64,000 bases of DNA, taken from positions 261,298-325,297 of the forward strand of contig CAITUV010000043.1 of NCBI GenBank assembly GCA_903895725.1. The letters are read 5' to 3'. The DNA comes from an uncultured Myxococcales bacterium. Lineage in GTDB: Bacteria > Myxococcota_A > UBA9042 > CAIXZC01. The notes below the pieces were generated by a model that was given only the letters and a program-made list of their open reading frames with translations, was not told the DNA's origin and did no database searches. This document shows positions 1 to 9,224 of this stretch, one piece after another. Position 1 is the stretch's first letter, and the number at the start of each line of letters is the position of its first letter. The translations under genes and the position numbers were made by a program.

Positions 1-770
1 GGAGTCCAGGTCAGGTCGGCACCGGTCGGCTTATCGTATCCCCCAACGACCGTTCCCTTGAGCTCGAGCAGGTTGAGGGGCACCGTCGTCTCGGGGATGG
101 TCAGCGTGTTTCCCGCCCAGGTGACCGTGGCGGAAAAGGTGCGGCCGGGAAGAGTCAACGTTCCCCACGCGCCGCTCGGGCTCCCCTCGGACGCGAAGGC
201 CTGGGTTTGGTTTCCGGCCTGGACCGTAAAAACGATGTCCATGGCGGGTACCGGCAGCGTCTGGCACGTGTCGTCCGGTGCGCAGATCTCGCCGGCGGAG
301 CAGCCACCGCAGAATCCGTTGGGCGGCTGCTGATAGAACGCACAAGCTTCGTCGCTGAGCTTGGGTTCTGATGGAGAGAGGGGCTCGGGCTTGTCGAAGA
401 TGGCAGCCGATGCATTGAGTGTGTTGCCGTTGTAGTCCGCACCATAGATGGAGATCCGGCCGATTCGCTCACTCGGAGCGCAGCGGAGGCCGGGCTCGGC
501 AACGAACGTGCCCGGCCCCGCCAAATCCGCCGAATCCACCCCATCCGCATAGGCCGAATCCGCCCCATCCGCATCGGCCGAATCCACCCCATCCGCATAG
601 GCCGAATCCGCGCTGTCCGAAATCGAGCCCATGTCCGCATCGTCTTGAGCATCCTGCGTCGCGTCGCCGAGGGCGTCCGCCGTCGGAGACGAGGAGCCGG
701 AGCAGCCCGAAAGGGCGATTGCAAGGGAAGCCGAGGCAAACCAAGGGATGAGGAGCGGACGATTGGCCAT
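1..770 (-). CDS. Secreted lipoprotein with Asp/Ser/Ala repeat linker, C-terminus off left edge
   Basis: Missing from the ORF track because its stop lies outside the window. Reverse-strand reading from ATG at 770: MANRPLLIPWFASASLAIALSGCSGSSSPTADALGDATQDAQDDADMGSISDSADSAYADGVDSADADGADSAYADGVDSAD...; lipobox LSGC; frame stays open to position 1. Confidence 0.85.
   Translation of the reverse strand, partial: MANRPLLIPWFASASLAIALSGCSGSSSPTADALGDATQDAQDDADMGSISDSADSAYADGVDSADADGADSAYADGVDSADLAGPGTFVAEPGLRCAPSERIGRISIYGADYNGNTLNASAAIFDKPEPLSPSEPKLSDEACAFYQQPPNGFCGGCSAGEICAPDDTCQTLPVPAMDIVFTVQAGNQTQAFASEGSPSGAWGTLTLPGRTFSATVTWAGNTLTIPETTVPLNLLELKGTVVGGYDKPTGADLTWT
532..614 (-). repeat. 24-bp coding tandem repeat (about 3 copies plus partial) encoding DSAYADGV-like octapeptides
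   Basis: Plus strand GAATCCACCCCATCCGCATAGGCC repeated with a few substitutions. Confidence 0.85.
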
Positions 771-968
771 GCGCGACCCTCCACGACAGGACTCGAAGAT
801 TGTAGCCGGAGTTGCCGGCAAGGGCAAACAGGGCACGTCAGGGTTGGGGGTTCCCCGCAACTGCGTGGGGGGCGGCGTCGCGTTGTCGGCGGTTTACGTC
901 CCCGAATTGGCCGAGCAGAAGCCGCTGGACTGCGGTTCCCGACATGGAGCAGAATATGCGCGGTCAGG

Positions 969-2528
969 ATGGAGGGTGCCGTGAGGACTCGAGCCTTGAG
1001 AAAGCTGGCTGTGACTATTGCCGTGCTGTTGGCCGCTGCTTGTGGCGGTGGGGGGGGCGGCGGGGAAGAGGACAGCTGGAAGTGGTTCGGCGGTCCCAAG
1101 GACGCGATCGGCGGAGGGGCCGACGCACAGGTGCCGGAGGCCTCGGGGACGGACGCCCCGGTGCCCGAGGTCTGCACTCCTTACTGCGGAGAGCCTGACA
1201 GCCCGTGGGAGTGCGGCGACGACGGGTGCGGCGCAAGCTGCGGCGAATGTGACGAAGGGCAGCTCCTGGTCTGTCTTCCATCGAGCCACCAGTGCGTGAA
1301 GTTCGACCCCCCTCAATGCGAGGGCAGGCAGTGCGGACCGGATGGCATGGGAGGGAACTGCGGCGTGTGTGAGGTCGGCCTCGTGTGCAACGCGGCCGGA
1401 ATGTGTGCCCTTCCGCCCTGCGTGCCGGACTGCACGGGCAAGGAATGCGGGGACGACGGATGCGGCGGCGAGTGCGGCCCGTGTCCGCAGGCAGCACCCA
1501 CGTGCGCAGACTTCAAGTGCACCCTGGTCTGCGAACCGGATTGCCTTGGGAAGGAATGCGGCGACGACGGGTGCGGCGGCGAGTGCGGCCCGTGTCCGCA
1601 AGCGGCCCCGAAATGTGTGGACGGGCTGTGCGAGGTCGTGTGCCAGCCCTACTGCGGCGAGCCCGGAAACGAGCTGTCATGCGGGGATGACGGTTGCGGC
1701 GGCGAGTGCGGCACGTGCCCGCCGGCAATGCCAGTCTGCCAAGAAGGCTTTTGTGTACCGGAGCCGGTCGTCGACGGCTGCTCCGAAGAGGCCAAGCAGA
1801 TCTTCGTCGTGAGTGAGTCCGGGTTCCTGCTGCGCTTCGAGCCGGACACGAAGGACATCATCCCCATCGGGCCGCTCGACTGCGGCGTACCGTGGACGGA
1901 AACACCTTACTCGATGTCGGTGGACCGGAATTCCTTTGCGTGGGTGTTGTACAGCGACGGTTCTCTCTGGAAGGTGGATACCGAGGACGCCTCCTGCTCG
2001 GCCACCGGTTTCGTCGTCGGCCAGCTCGGGTTCGAGATCTTCGGCATGGGGTTCTCGACGGACAGCCAGGACTCGAGCGACGAGACCCTGTACATCGCGG
2101 GCGGCCCGTTGTGGGACATGATGAGCGGTGGGGACTCAACGCTGGGAAGCATCGATACCGAGACTCTGACGGTGACGTCGCACGCTCCGTTCGTGGCCGG
2201 CTCGGGTCTGCCGGAGCTGACCGGCAACCGATCGGCCGAGCTGTGGGGGTTCTTCCCGCACACGTTCCCCCCGCGAATCGCCCGCATCGACAAGATGACG
2301 GCAGCGCAGACTCTGAAGATCGACCTGCCTGCGAACATGTTTGCAGACGTGCAGGCGTGGGCGTTTGCCAACTGGGGCGGCGACTTCTACATCTTCTTCA
2401 AGTCCACCTCGGAGGATTCATCAGGCATCTGGCGTGTGATGGACACTGGGGAAGTGGTGACCGAGGTCGAGGATACGGGCTACGTGATTACCGGGGCCGG
2501 CGTGTCCACCTGCGCTCCGGTGGAGTAG
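969..2528 (+). CDS. Cys-rich repeat lipoprotein
   Basis: ATG 969 gives MEGAVRTRALRKLAVTIAVLLAAACGGGGGGG (lipobox) followed by repeated CGKECGDDGCGGECGPCPQAAPxC modules and a C-terminal globular region. The track ORF from 645 is over-extended. Confidence 0.85.
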   Translation: MEGAVRTRALRKLAVTIAVLLAAACGGGGGGGEEDSWKWFGGPKDAIGGGADAQVPEASGTDAPVPEVCTPYCGEPDSPWECGDDGCGASCGECDEGQLLVCLPSSHQCVKFDPPQCEGRQCGPDGMGGNCGVCEVGLVCNAAGMCALPPCVPDCTGKECGDDGCGGECGPCPQAAPTCADFKCTLVCEPDCLGKECGDDGCGGECGPCPQAAPKCVDGLCEVVCQPYCGEPGNELSCGDDGCGGECGTCPPAMPVCQEGFCVPEPVVDGCSEEAKQIFVVSESGFLLRFEPDTKDIIPIGPLDCGVPWTETPYSMSVDRNSFAWVLYSDGSLWKVDTEDASCSATGFVVGQLGFEIFGMGFSTDSQDSSDETLYIAGGPLWDMMSGGDSTLGSIDTETLTVTSHAPFVAGSGLPELTGNRSAELWGFFPHTFPPRIARIDKMTAAQTLKIDLPANMFADVQAWAFANWGGDFYIFFKSTSEDSSGIWRVMDTGEVVTEVEDTGYVITGAGVSTCAPVE

Positions 2529-2561
2529 ACCGGTGCGGGGGCTGAGGTTTCTGTAGTGGCC

Positions 2562-2580
2562 GATGAATGGTCGATGGTCG
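2562..2580 (+). repeat. Short GATGGTC heptamer repeat
   Basis: gatgaATGGTCGATGGTCG in the gap between two CDSs; same heptamer at 7676 and 9168. Confidence 0.6.
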
Positions 2581-2623
2581 CCGGCGCAGCGGCCGGAGAA
2601 GAACTCCTGAGGAGACGACACTG

Positions 2624-3610
2624 GTGGAACGGAAACGGGAGATTCTGAGCGGGCACCAAGTCGACGAGCTGCGACGAAGGGCGAGGCGGGCGAAGGGCCG
2701 ACTGCGGCTGATGCGGGCCCTTCCGACGGTAGGGCTCGTCCCGCACGTGGTCAACCTCGTTCTCCTGGGACCGCAGGAGGCAGCCTCGGTGGCGCTGGAG
2801 GACCCCGCCTCGGCCGCGTTCGGACCGGGCAAGATGGAGCTGATGGCCAAGGCCGCTCAGCTCGCGTACGACGACAGCCCTGGGCTGGGCCGGATCCCTG
2901 ATGCTCTGCGGAGGCAGACCGGGTTCGACGTTCACAGCATCAGGATGCTCGAGAACAAGGGCAGGGATGTCCAGGGGTATCTGGCTGCGGGGGACCGGAT
3001 GGTGCTGTGCGTGTTCCGGGGCACGGAGCCGCTCAGCCTGGTGGACTGGGCACTGGATTTCGAGGTTTGCCTGGTCGAGAGACCCCTGACGCTCGGCGGG
3101 GGGCGCACCTTCCGGCTGCACGAGGGGTTCTGGGACGGCGTGGAGGCCGTGTGGAAGGAACAGCTTCTGCCCGAGCTGGAGCGCACACTGACCGGAGACC
3201 GCTACCTGTACCTCGGCGGACACAGCCTGGGAGGGGCGCTGGCGATGATCACTGCGGCCAGGCTTCCGGACGAGTGCCGGAAGCGTCTGCGCGGCGTGTA
3301 CACGATTGGCCAGCCGCGGGTGGGCGATTACGATTTTTCGGCTGCCTACGACAATGACCCTGCGGTGGGCAAGTGCACATGGCGCCTGGTCAACGCACAG
3401 GACATCGTGCCCCGCTTACCGCTCGAGGTGATGGACTATGAGCACGCTGGCGATGAGATCCACTGCGCCATCGGCCCCGACGTCATGCTCCGCCTGGATT
3501 GGGGGAGGCGCTGCGCCCTGAAGACCCTGAACAACGTCGCGTACGGGTTCCTGCCCGACTTCATCCAGGATCATTTCCCGGAAGCGTATGTGCGGGGGGC
3601 GATGGGCTGA
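2624..3610 (+). CDS. Class 3 (fungal-type) lipase family protein
   Basis: GxSxG-type motif in LYLGGHSLGGALAMITAARL, plus GQPRVGDYDF and VNAQDIVPRLP; GTG start with upstream GAGGAG. Confidence 0.85.
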   Translation: MERKREILSGHQVDELRRRARRAKGRLRLMRALPTVGLVPHVVNLVLLGPQEAASVALEDPASAAFGPGKMELMAKAAQLAYDDSPGLGRIPDALRRQTGFDVHSIRMLENKGRDVQGYLAAGDRMVLCVFRGTEPLSLVDWALDFEVCLVERPLTLGGGRTFRLHEGFWDGVEAVWKEQLLPELERTLTGDRYLYLGGHSLGGALAMITAARLPDECRKRLRGVYTIGQPRVGDYDFSAAYDNDPAVGKCTWRLVNAQDIVPRLPLEVMDYEHAGDEIHCAIGPDVMLRLDWGRRCALKTLNNVAYGFLPDFIQDHFPEAYVRGAMG

Positions 3611-3633
3611 AGGGCCAGGGGGGCAACCGGGCT

Positions 3634-4410
3634 TCACAACCTCACGGCGAACCATCGCTTCGCCAGCCATTTGATCAAAGGAAGGAACAGGGCGGTCGAG
3701 TAGTGGCCGCAGGGGAGAATCCAACGCTTCGGGCGGCCGAGACGCTCCCAGAGCAGGATCGAGCGGGGCCAGCGGATCAGCCGATCGAAACGGGAAGCAA
3801 TGAAGAGGATGGTACCCGGGTCGACTTTGCCGGTCGGGTCCATCTCGGTGACCGGAGACAGGAGCTCGCGGATCCGGGTGGCCAGTTGCCGGTCGGTCAG
3901 GCCGAGGCGGACCTTGAGTGCAGTGCGGTATTCCTCGATGGCCTCATCGTGGGCGGTGATCAGGATATCAGACAGCTCCGCCCCGCCGATGACCAGGACC
4001 GAGGCCTTGAAGCGGGGATCCGCGGCCAGGACCGCCGCGCCCACGATGGCCCCCATGGACACGCCCATGAGACCAATGCGGTCCGGTGCGACCTCCCCGT
4101 GCTCCAGCCACAGGTCGACACCGGCGGAGATGTCCCGCAGATACTGGCGAAGGTGCGGAACCAGCTCGGCCGGATCACGGTCGGCCTCGAGCCAGTCCCT
4201 GCGCCGCTCGAAGCGGAGCGTGTGATGGCCGCAGCGGGAAAGGTGGTCCGCAAGAAGCTTCGAGACTTCGTAGTCCCCTGCCTGGATCGGCAGCACGACG
4301 ACGCCCGTGTGGGACGGTCGGTCGGGGCGCAGCCAGTGCGCCCTCAGCCCGCCCGTGGGAAACAGGCAGTCGGGGCCGTCGGGGATGAGAAGCAACTCGG
4401 CCTTCGGCAT
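3634..4410 (-). CDS. Alpha/beta hydrolase fold protein
   Basis: IGLMGVSMGAIVGAAVLAADPRFKASVLVIGGAE nucleophile elbow; C-terminal CGHYS with catalytic-type His; ATG at 4410. Confidence 0.8.
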   Translation of the reverse strand: MPKAELLLIPDGPDCLFPTGGLRAHWLRPDRPSHTGVVVLPIQAGDYEVSKLLADHLSRCGHHTLRFERRRDWLEADRDPAELVPHLRQYLRDISAGVDLWLEHGEVAPDRIGLMGVSMGAIVGAAVLAADPRFKASVLVIGGAELSDILITAHDEAIEEYRTALKVRLGLTDRQLATRIRELLSPVTEMDPTGKVDPGTILFIASRFDRLIRWPRSILLWERLGRPKRWILPCGHYSTALFLPLIKWLAKRWFAVRL

Positions 4411-4502
4411 TCCTCGATTCCTCCAGGGACGGAATTCTAGCAACCTGGAGCAGGATTGTCTTGCATCGTGTATGATGGGGGGGACTTCGTTCGGAGGCCA
4501 CG

Positions 4503-4964
4503 ATGAAGGGGACATTCCAGGTCGTCATTCTCGTTGCGGCAGTGTGGGGGCTGGCGGGTTGCTCGGCCGCATCGCGCGGCAAGGCGGCCGGCGAGGCGGA
4601 TCCGGTCATCGAGGGGGAGGGCGCAGCCGGCGAGTGTGCGTTTGAGCCAATCTACTTCGACTACGACGAGTCCACGATCAACCCGGCCGGTCGCGAGGCG
4701 CTCGATCGAGTCGTTCCATGCATCCTCAAGTCGGACCGGGTTCTGGTCGTCGAGGGCTACACCGACGAGCGCGGGACAGAAGAATACAACCTGGAGCTCG
4801 GCAACCGGATGGCCCGGCAGGTCGCCAGGTACCTCGAGAAGGCCGGCTTGCCGAAGGCCCGCTTGAAGACCGTGAGCTACGGCGAGGAGCGTCCGCCCTG
4901 CACCGAAGCGACCGAGGAGTGCTGGGCACAATGCCGCCGCGTGGAGATCCGGTTCGACGACTAG
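4503..4964 (+). CDS. pal: OmpA/Pal-family peptidoglycan-associated lipoprotein
   Basis: Lipobox GLAGC; FDYDESTINPAGREALDRVVPCILKSDRVLVVEGYTDERGTEEYNLELGNRMARQV. Confidence 0.92.
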   Translation: MKGTFQVVILVAAVWGLAGCSAASRGKAAGEADPVIEGEGAAGECAFEPIYFDYDESTINPAGREALDRVVPCILKSDRVLVVEGYTDERGTEEYNLELGNRMARQVARYLEKAGLPKARLKTVSYGEERPPCTEATEECWAQCRRVEIRFDD

Positions 4965-4968
4965 TCGC

Positions 4969-5478
4969 CTACAGCATGAGGTAGTAGCAGGTCTCGATGG
5001 GCCCGAGCGGCTTCGGTTTGGGCTGCTCGACCGCATCGGGCTTCCTGGCCGAGGGCCCGGACTTGACGTCCGACTCCTCCTCGGCCGGCTGAGAGGTGGC
5101 GTCGGGATCATCCGGCGGCTGAGCCGTCACGTCCGGGGCGGTAGCAGGCGGAGTTGCTTCAGGCTGCGTCAACTCCCCCTCGATGATGGTTGGGTCATAG
5201 CAGGTGTAGTACACGCCCGGCTCCGGTGACGGCTGGGATTGCCCCGACGCGGGCGGCTGCTCGTCGCCAGACTTCCCGGGCGGGTCCTCGTCCGTGGCCA
5301 GGCTCGAGGCCAGGACGCTGCCTCCGCCGAGCGAGAGCAAGGCCACCCATAGGGCGATTCGTATCCGATACGGTGCGGTTCGACGTCGGCGCCCGATGCC
5401 CAGCATCGTCACGATTCCCAGAGTCGCCAGGAGAAGAATGACCGCCAGCCAGCGCCCTGCAGTGCCGAGAAGGTCCAT
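4969..5478 (-). CDS. Hypothetical membrane protein with acidic/proline-rich tail
   Basis: Two hydrophobic N-terminal segments, then a P/D/E-rich low-complexity tail ending PLGPIETCYYLML. Confidence 0.65.
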   Translation of the reverse strand: MDLLGTAGRWLAVILLLATLGIVTMLGIGRRRRTAPYRIRIALWVALLSLGGGSVLASSLATDEDPPGKSGDEQPPASGQSQPSPEPGVYYTCYDPTIIEGELTQPEATPPATAPDVTAQPPDDPDATSQPAEEESDVKSGPSARKPDAVEQPKPKPLGPIETCYYLML

Positions 5479-5564
5479 GGACTACCTCCAGACGATAGAA
5501 GAAGCGAGTCCAGCGTCGATACCGATGCCGACCCCGAGCGGATGGCATGGGCGGAGAGTAGTCA

Positions 5565-5843
5565 CTACTTCTTTCTACAGATGGGCCACTGGATCTCGCC
5601 GCCGCAGCCGTCGTCGTAGGAGTGCTCGTCGTCGCAGTACCATTCCGGACCGTAGTCCTGGCGGCACTCGAGGTCGGAGTCACAAGGCTTGGGGCCGTAC
5701 ACCGAGACCGGGTCGCAGACCACGTTGGGCTCCTTCTCCGGAGGCTTGTCGACCTCGCCACCGGTGCTCCCGGTGGTGGCATTCTGACAGCCTCCGAGCA
5801 CTCCCAGGAACGCAGCCGCAAGCCACCACCGAAGGGTCTTCAT
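5565..5843 (-). CDS. Small Cys-containing lipoprotein
   Basis: MKTLRWWLAAAFLGVLGGCQNATTG lipobox; conserved-looking Cys pattern. Confidence 0.7.
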   Translation of the reverse strand: MKTLRWWLAAAFLGVLGGCQNATTGSTGGEVDKPPEKEPNVVCDPVSVYGPKPCDSDLECRQDYGPEWYCDDEHSYDDGCGGEIQWPICRKK

Positions 5844-5981
5844 GGCTTCCTCCTCGAACGCGGGCCTACCTGCCCACGGCACCAGACTACCTCACAAGCA
5901 CAACCGGCGGCAAGGCCGGCGAACGAGCACAAGGAGCGATTGCCTTGTTGAGGTTGCGACGCTATCCTTCCGCCCGAGGAG

Positions 5982-7646
5982 GTGACCGTGGACATGCACC
6001 TGGAGGGCTCTGTTCCGCTGCTGGAGACGAACTGGCGATGGCTCCGTGTGGCTGTGACCATGGCCTCGTGCGTGGCCTGCATGAGCTGCGGCGTTGCGGA
6101 CAGCCCCTGGACGTCGGACGTGCCCGGTGCGGCGCAGTCTGATGGGACTGACCTGTTCGATTTGCGTTCTGTGTCGGACGCGTCCGACATCGCTCAGCCG
6201 GACGTGGATCCGTGGGCCGATGCGCCGGACGTGGATACGGGAATCCTGGACCCGCACGTGCCGCCCGTGACCGGGTTTCCGTACGTGTTCGTGGATGACG
6301 ATCCCTCCCCGGAGTACCTTCGCTTCCAGGCTGAAGGGCTTTCGTTCGAGGAATCGGTCCCGCATGCGCTCGACTACCTGAAGAAGGCAGCGGACCACAA
6401 GCTGACCGCGTCGACCGCGGAGGTCGAGTATTTCGGGAGGCAGGCGGAGCTGTTCGACGCGCTGGCCGCCGCACCAGGTGATGCGGGGGCCGACGGAGGC
6501 GGCGGGGGCGGGGCAGCGGCGTTCACCATGGGCCTGGTGGGCGACATCATGTGGATCCGGGACGGATGGGGGACGTTCCTGGACGACCGTATCCTCGAGT
6601 ACATGCGGGGGGCGGAGTTCTGGCTCGGCAACCTGGAGACGCCGATTGCAGCGAGCTACGAAGTTCCGTCTGCGTTCCCTGACTACAAGAACTTCAATTC
6701 AGCACCCGGTCTGGTGGAGTCGTTTTCAGCAAAGGACGGAGCGTCGCTGTTTGCCTCGTTGTCCTTTGCGAACAATCACACGCTCGACATGGAGGACAAG
6801 GGAGCATTCGAGACGCTGGACTTCCTGGAGCAGGCCGGGATTGCCAGTGCCGGCGTGTGGAAGATGAAGGGCGCTGCACCAGAGGAATCGGTCGTGCTGT
6901 TCGAGCGGGGCGGCGTGAAGATGGGGTTGTATGCCGCGACATGGGGGCTCAACGAGCCGTCGCTGATGAAGAAGACCATGGTCGGCATCGACTGGGTTCC
7001 CGGGCTGGCACCGGAAGGGAAGGCTCTCGTGGACCTGGGAAGGATGCGGGCCGTGCTTCGGGCGATGAAGGATGCCGGGCCCGAGCTGCGCATCGTGTTC
7101 CTGCACTGGGGGCACGAGTACGAGGTCTACCCGAGCCCGCTCCAGGTGAGGATTGCGCGGGAGCTCGTGCATGCCGGCGCGGACATCGTGATTGGGGCGC
7201 ATTCTCACGTGCAGCAGCCGATGGAGCTGTGCTTCGTCAACGGGGCGGAGAAGGAGCTTCTCGAGGCCGGGCTGGACACCCCCGCGATGCATGCTCCGGA
7301 CGGCTGCCTGCTGTCGGCACCGGGAAGAGTTCGCAAGGCGCTGGTCGTCTATTCGCTGGGCAACTTTGCATCGGCCATGTCCACCCTGCGGTGCCAGCTC
7401 GGAATGCTGGCGACGCTCCGGGTGCACCGCAACCCTACGGGCGAGGTCGACTTCGACGTCCCGGCGCATGCGTTCGTGGTGAACCAGGTGGACTTTCCCC
7501 CCGATGATTCGCATCGGCTGATGCCGGTGGACGCCTATTTCGATGCCGGGTGCTTCGACGAGTCCGGGAAATGTCCGCAGGAGGTCCTGGACCAGTGGGA
7601 GTCGGTGCGAAAGCTTGTGAACGGTTCCGAGGAGAAGATTCCGTAG
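5982..7646 (+). CDS. CapA-family (PGA_cap) metallophosphatase-like lipoprotein
   Basis: GTG start; MTVDM...CMSCGVADSP lipobox; GLVGDIMWIRDGW, NLETPIA, SFANNHTLDMEDKG, HWGHEYEVYPSP, GADIVIGAHSHVQQPMEL, YSLGNF. Confidence 0.88.
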   Translation: MTVDMHLEGSVPLLETNWRWLRVAVTMASCVACMSCGVADSPWTSDVPGAAQSDGTDLFDLRSVSDASDIAQPDVDPWADAPDVDTGILDPHVPPVTGFPYVFVDDDPSPEYLRFQAEGLSFEESVPHALDYLKKAADHKLTASTAEVEYFGRQAELFDALAAAPGDAGADGGGGGGAAAFTMGLVGDIMWIRDGWGTFLDDRILEYMRGAEFWLGNLETPIAASYEVPSAFPDYKNFNSAPGLVESFSAKDGASLFASLSFANNHTLDMEDKGAFETLDFLEQAGIASAGVWKMKGAAPEESVVLFERGGVKMGLYAATWGLNEPSLMKKTMVGIDWVPGLAPEGKALVDLGRMRAVLRAMKDAGPELRIVFLHWGHEYEVYPSPLQVRIARELVHAGADIVIGAHSHVQQPMELCFVNGAEKELLEAGLDTPAMHAPDGCLLSAPGRVRKALVVYSLGNFASAMSTLRCQLGMLATLRVHRNPTGEVDFDVPAHAFVVNQVDFPPDDSHRLMPVDAYFDAGCFDESGKCPQEVLDQWESVRKLVNGSEEKIP

Positions 7647-7675
7647 GGGGTGGAGGCCACGCGAGAGGTGGAAGA

Positions 7676-7703
7676 GATGGTCGATGGTCGATGGTCGATG
7701 GTA
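7676..7703 (+). repeat. GATGGTC heptamer tandem repeat, 4 copies
   Basis: GATGGTC GATGGTC GATGGTC GATGGTA upstream of the C45-like gene. Confidence 0.9.
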
Positions 7704-7730
7704 GTCGGTGCGAGGGAAGGGGACCGGGGG

Positions 7731-9152
7731 ATGCGCAATCCCCTTCGAGCCTGGTCGCTCGTTGCCATGGCTGTCGGTGCCGCACTGTACGCGTGCTCTG
7801 CGTCGTCCGGGAAGGTGGTCGACGCTTCGGACAGTGCGCTCGACGGGCCAGCGGGGGACTGCGTGATCCCCGGTGATTTCGTGGACGAGGACTGCCGTGA
7901 GGATGCTGCCGAGGTGTTGCCGGACCCGTGCGAGGGGCTCGGGCCCGAATGTCTGCCCGTGGTCGAGCGCGGCAACATCAAGGTGGTGTACCTGCATGGG
8001 ACGCCCTACGAGATGGGGTTCCAGCATGGCACGCTGCTTCACGAGCAGCTTGCCGACGGGGTCCTCGAGATCGAGCAGGACCTGACGTTGTCGACGATGA
8101 TGGCGTTGGCGCTCAAGAGTGGGCTTCTCGAGTTGGCAGAGAAGCTATCGCTGCCCGAGATCAAGGAGGAATGCCAGGGCCTCGTCGACGCTGCAGGTGA
8201 CGTCGGCTGGACCATGGAGCACTGCATGATCCTCAACTTTGGAGATGCCGTTGCCGAGTTCCTCCAGCACGGGATGCCGGAAGGAGGGGACATCCAGCCG
8301 GCGTGTGCGGAGGCCATCGTGTCCGGGGCGGCAACGGCGGACGGCGCCACGTATCAACTCCGGGTGCTGGACTGGGCGCTCATCCAGTTCATCGTCGATA
8401 ACCCTGTGGTCTTCGTGCGACAGCCGGACGGGAAGATCCCGCACGTCTTCATCGGCTTCCCCGGCAACTTGTCCCCCTACCAGGGGATGAATGGGGAGGG
8501 GCTGGTGTCCGCTTCCAACGAGGTGAGCCCGCTCAACAACGGCTGCCATGACAGCGTGGGCCTGAGCCACGTGCAGCTCCAGGCCAGGATCCTCGCCGAG
8601 GCGCACGACCGGGCTGAGGCTGAGGCGATGGTTGAGTCAGCGAACCACATGACGCTCGAGCTGTTCGGGGTCTCGGACTCCACCGGCGGGGAGATCTTCG
8701 AAATGGCCCCGGGGGCCCTGGCCTTTCGGGGGCAGGTGGACGGCGTGGTCTACGCAACGAACCACTTCGTGGCTGCAGAGACCTCGGGGCTGGACAAGGA
8801 CCCGCCCTCGAAGCACAGCACGCTGCGCTATGACCGGCTGTCTCAGCTTCTCGACCCGGGCGGGGAGGAGTCGCTCTACGGGACTTTGTCTCCAGAGGTG
8901 CTGGTGAAGGTCGCCCGCGACCGGATCGACCCGGAGACCGGCGAGGAATCACCTGCCGACGAGTTCGACAACGGGAAGAGCCTGGCCACCAACGGAGCGC
9001 TGTACGCCATCGTGTTCGACCCGGCCAAGCTCCGTTTCTGGGTTGCTGCCGGAGCCCTTCCGGTGCCGTCGCAGACGTTCGTGGGCTTCTCGCTGGGGGA
9101 ACTGCTCGGCTGGCCGGGATACGAGGGAGCGACCCCGGAGGACATCCAGTAG
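7731..9152 (+). CDS. C45 (acyl-CoA:6-APA acyltransferase-like) family lipoprotein
   Basis: MRNPLRAWSLVAMAVGAALYACSASSG lipobox; YLHGTPYEMGFQHGTLLHEQL; ACAEAIVSGAATADGATYQLRVLDWAL; GFPGNLSPYQGMNGEGLVSASNEVSP; TNHF. Confidence 0.8.
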   Translation: MRNPLRAWSLVAMAVGAALYACSASSGKVVDASDSALDGPAGDCVIPGDFVDEDCREDAAEVLPDPCEGLGPECLPVVERGNIKVVYLHGTPYEMGFQHGTLLHEQLADGVLEIEQDLTLSTMMALALKSGLLELAEKLSLPEIKEECQGLVDAAGDVGWTMEHCMILNFGDAVAEFLQHGMPEGGDIQPACAEAIVSGAATADGATYQLRVLDWALIQFIVDNPVVFVRQPDGKIPHVFIGFPGNLSPYQGMNGEGLVSASNEVSPLNNGCHDSVGLSHVQLQARILAEAHDRAEAEAMVESANHMTLELFGVSDSTGGEIFEMAPGALAFRGQVDGVVYATNHFVAAETSGLDKDPPSKHSTLRYDRLSQLLDPGGEESLYGTLSPEVLVKVARDRIDPETGEESPADEFDNGKSLATNGALYAIVFDPAKLRFWVAAGALPVPSQTFVGFSLGELLGWPGYEGATPEDIQ

Positions 9153-9167
9153 AGATGCGGCCCGGGC

Positions 9168-9200
9168 GATGGTCGATGGTCGATGGGCGATGGGCTATGG
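9168..9200 (+). repeat. GATGGTC/GATGGGC heptamer tandem repeat, about 4.5 copies
   Basis: GATGGTCGATGGTCGATGGGCGATGGGCTATGG between the C45-like and ARPP-1-like genes. Confidence 0.88.
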
Positions 9201-9224
9201 AGACGACGAGGGGGACCGCCGACA

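Noticed and set aside
645-968. N-terminal part of the 627-aa track ORF
   Set aside because: Upstream of a clear signal peptide at 969; low-complexity non-coding extension
155-1177. Long minus ORF of 340 aa
   Set aside because: Arg/Pro/Ser-rich shadow ORF crossing the divergent spacer and antisense to the Cys-rich lipoprotein; the real left-edge gene is in another minus frame
6726-8042. 438-aa minus ORF
   Set aside because: His/Arg/Pro-rich antisense shadow of the CapA-like and C45-like genes; no domain
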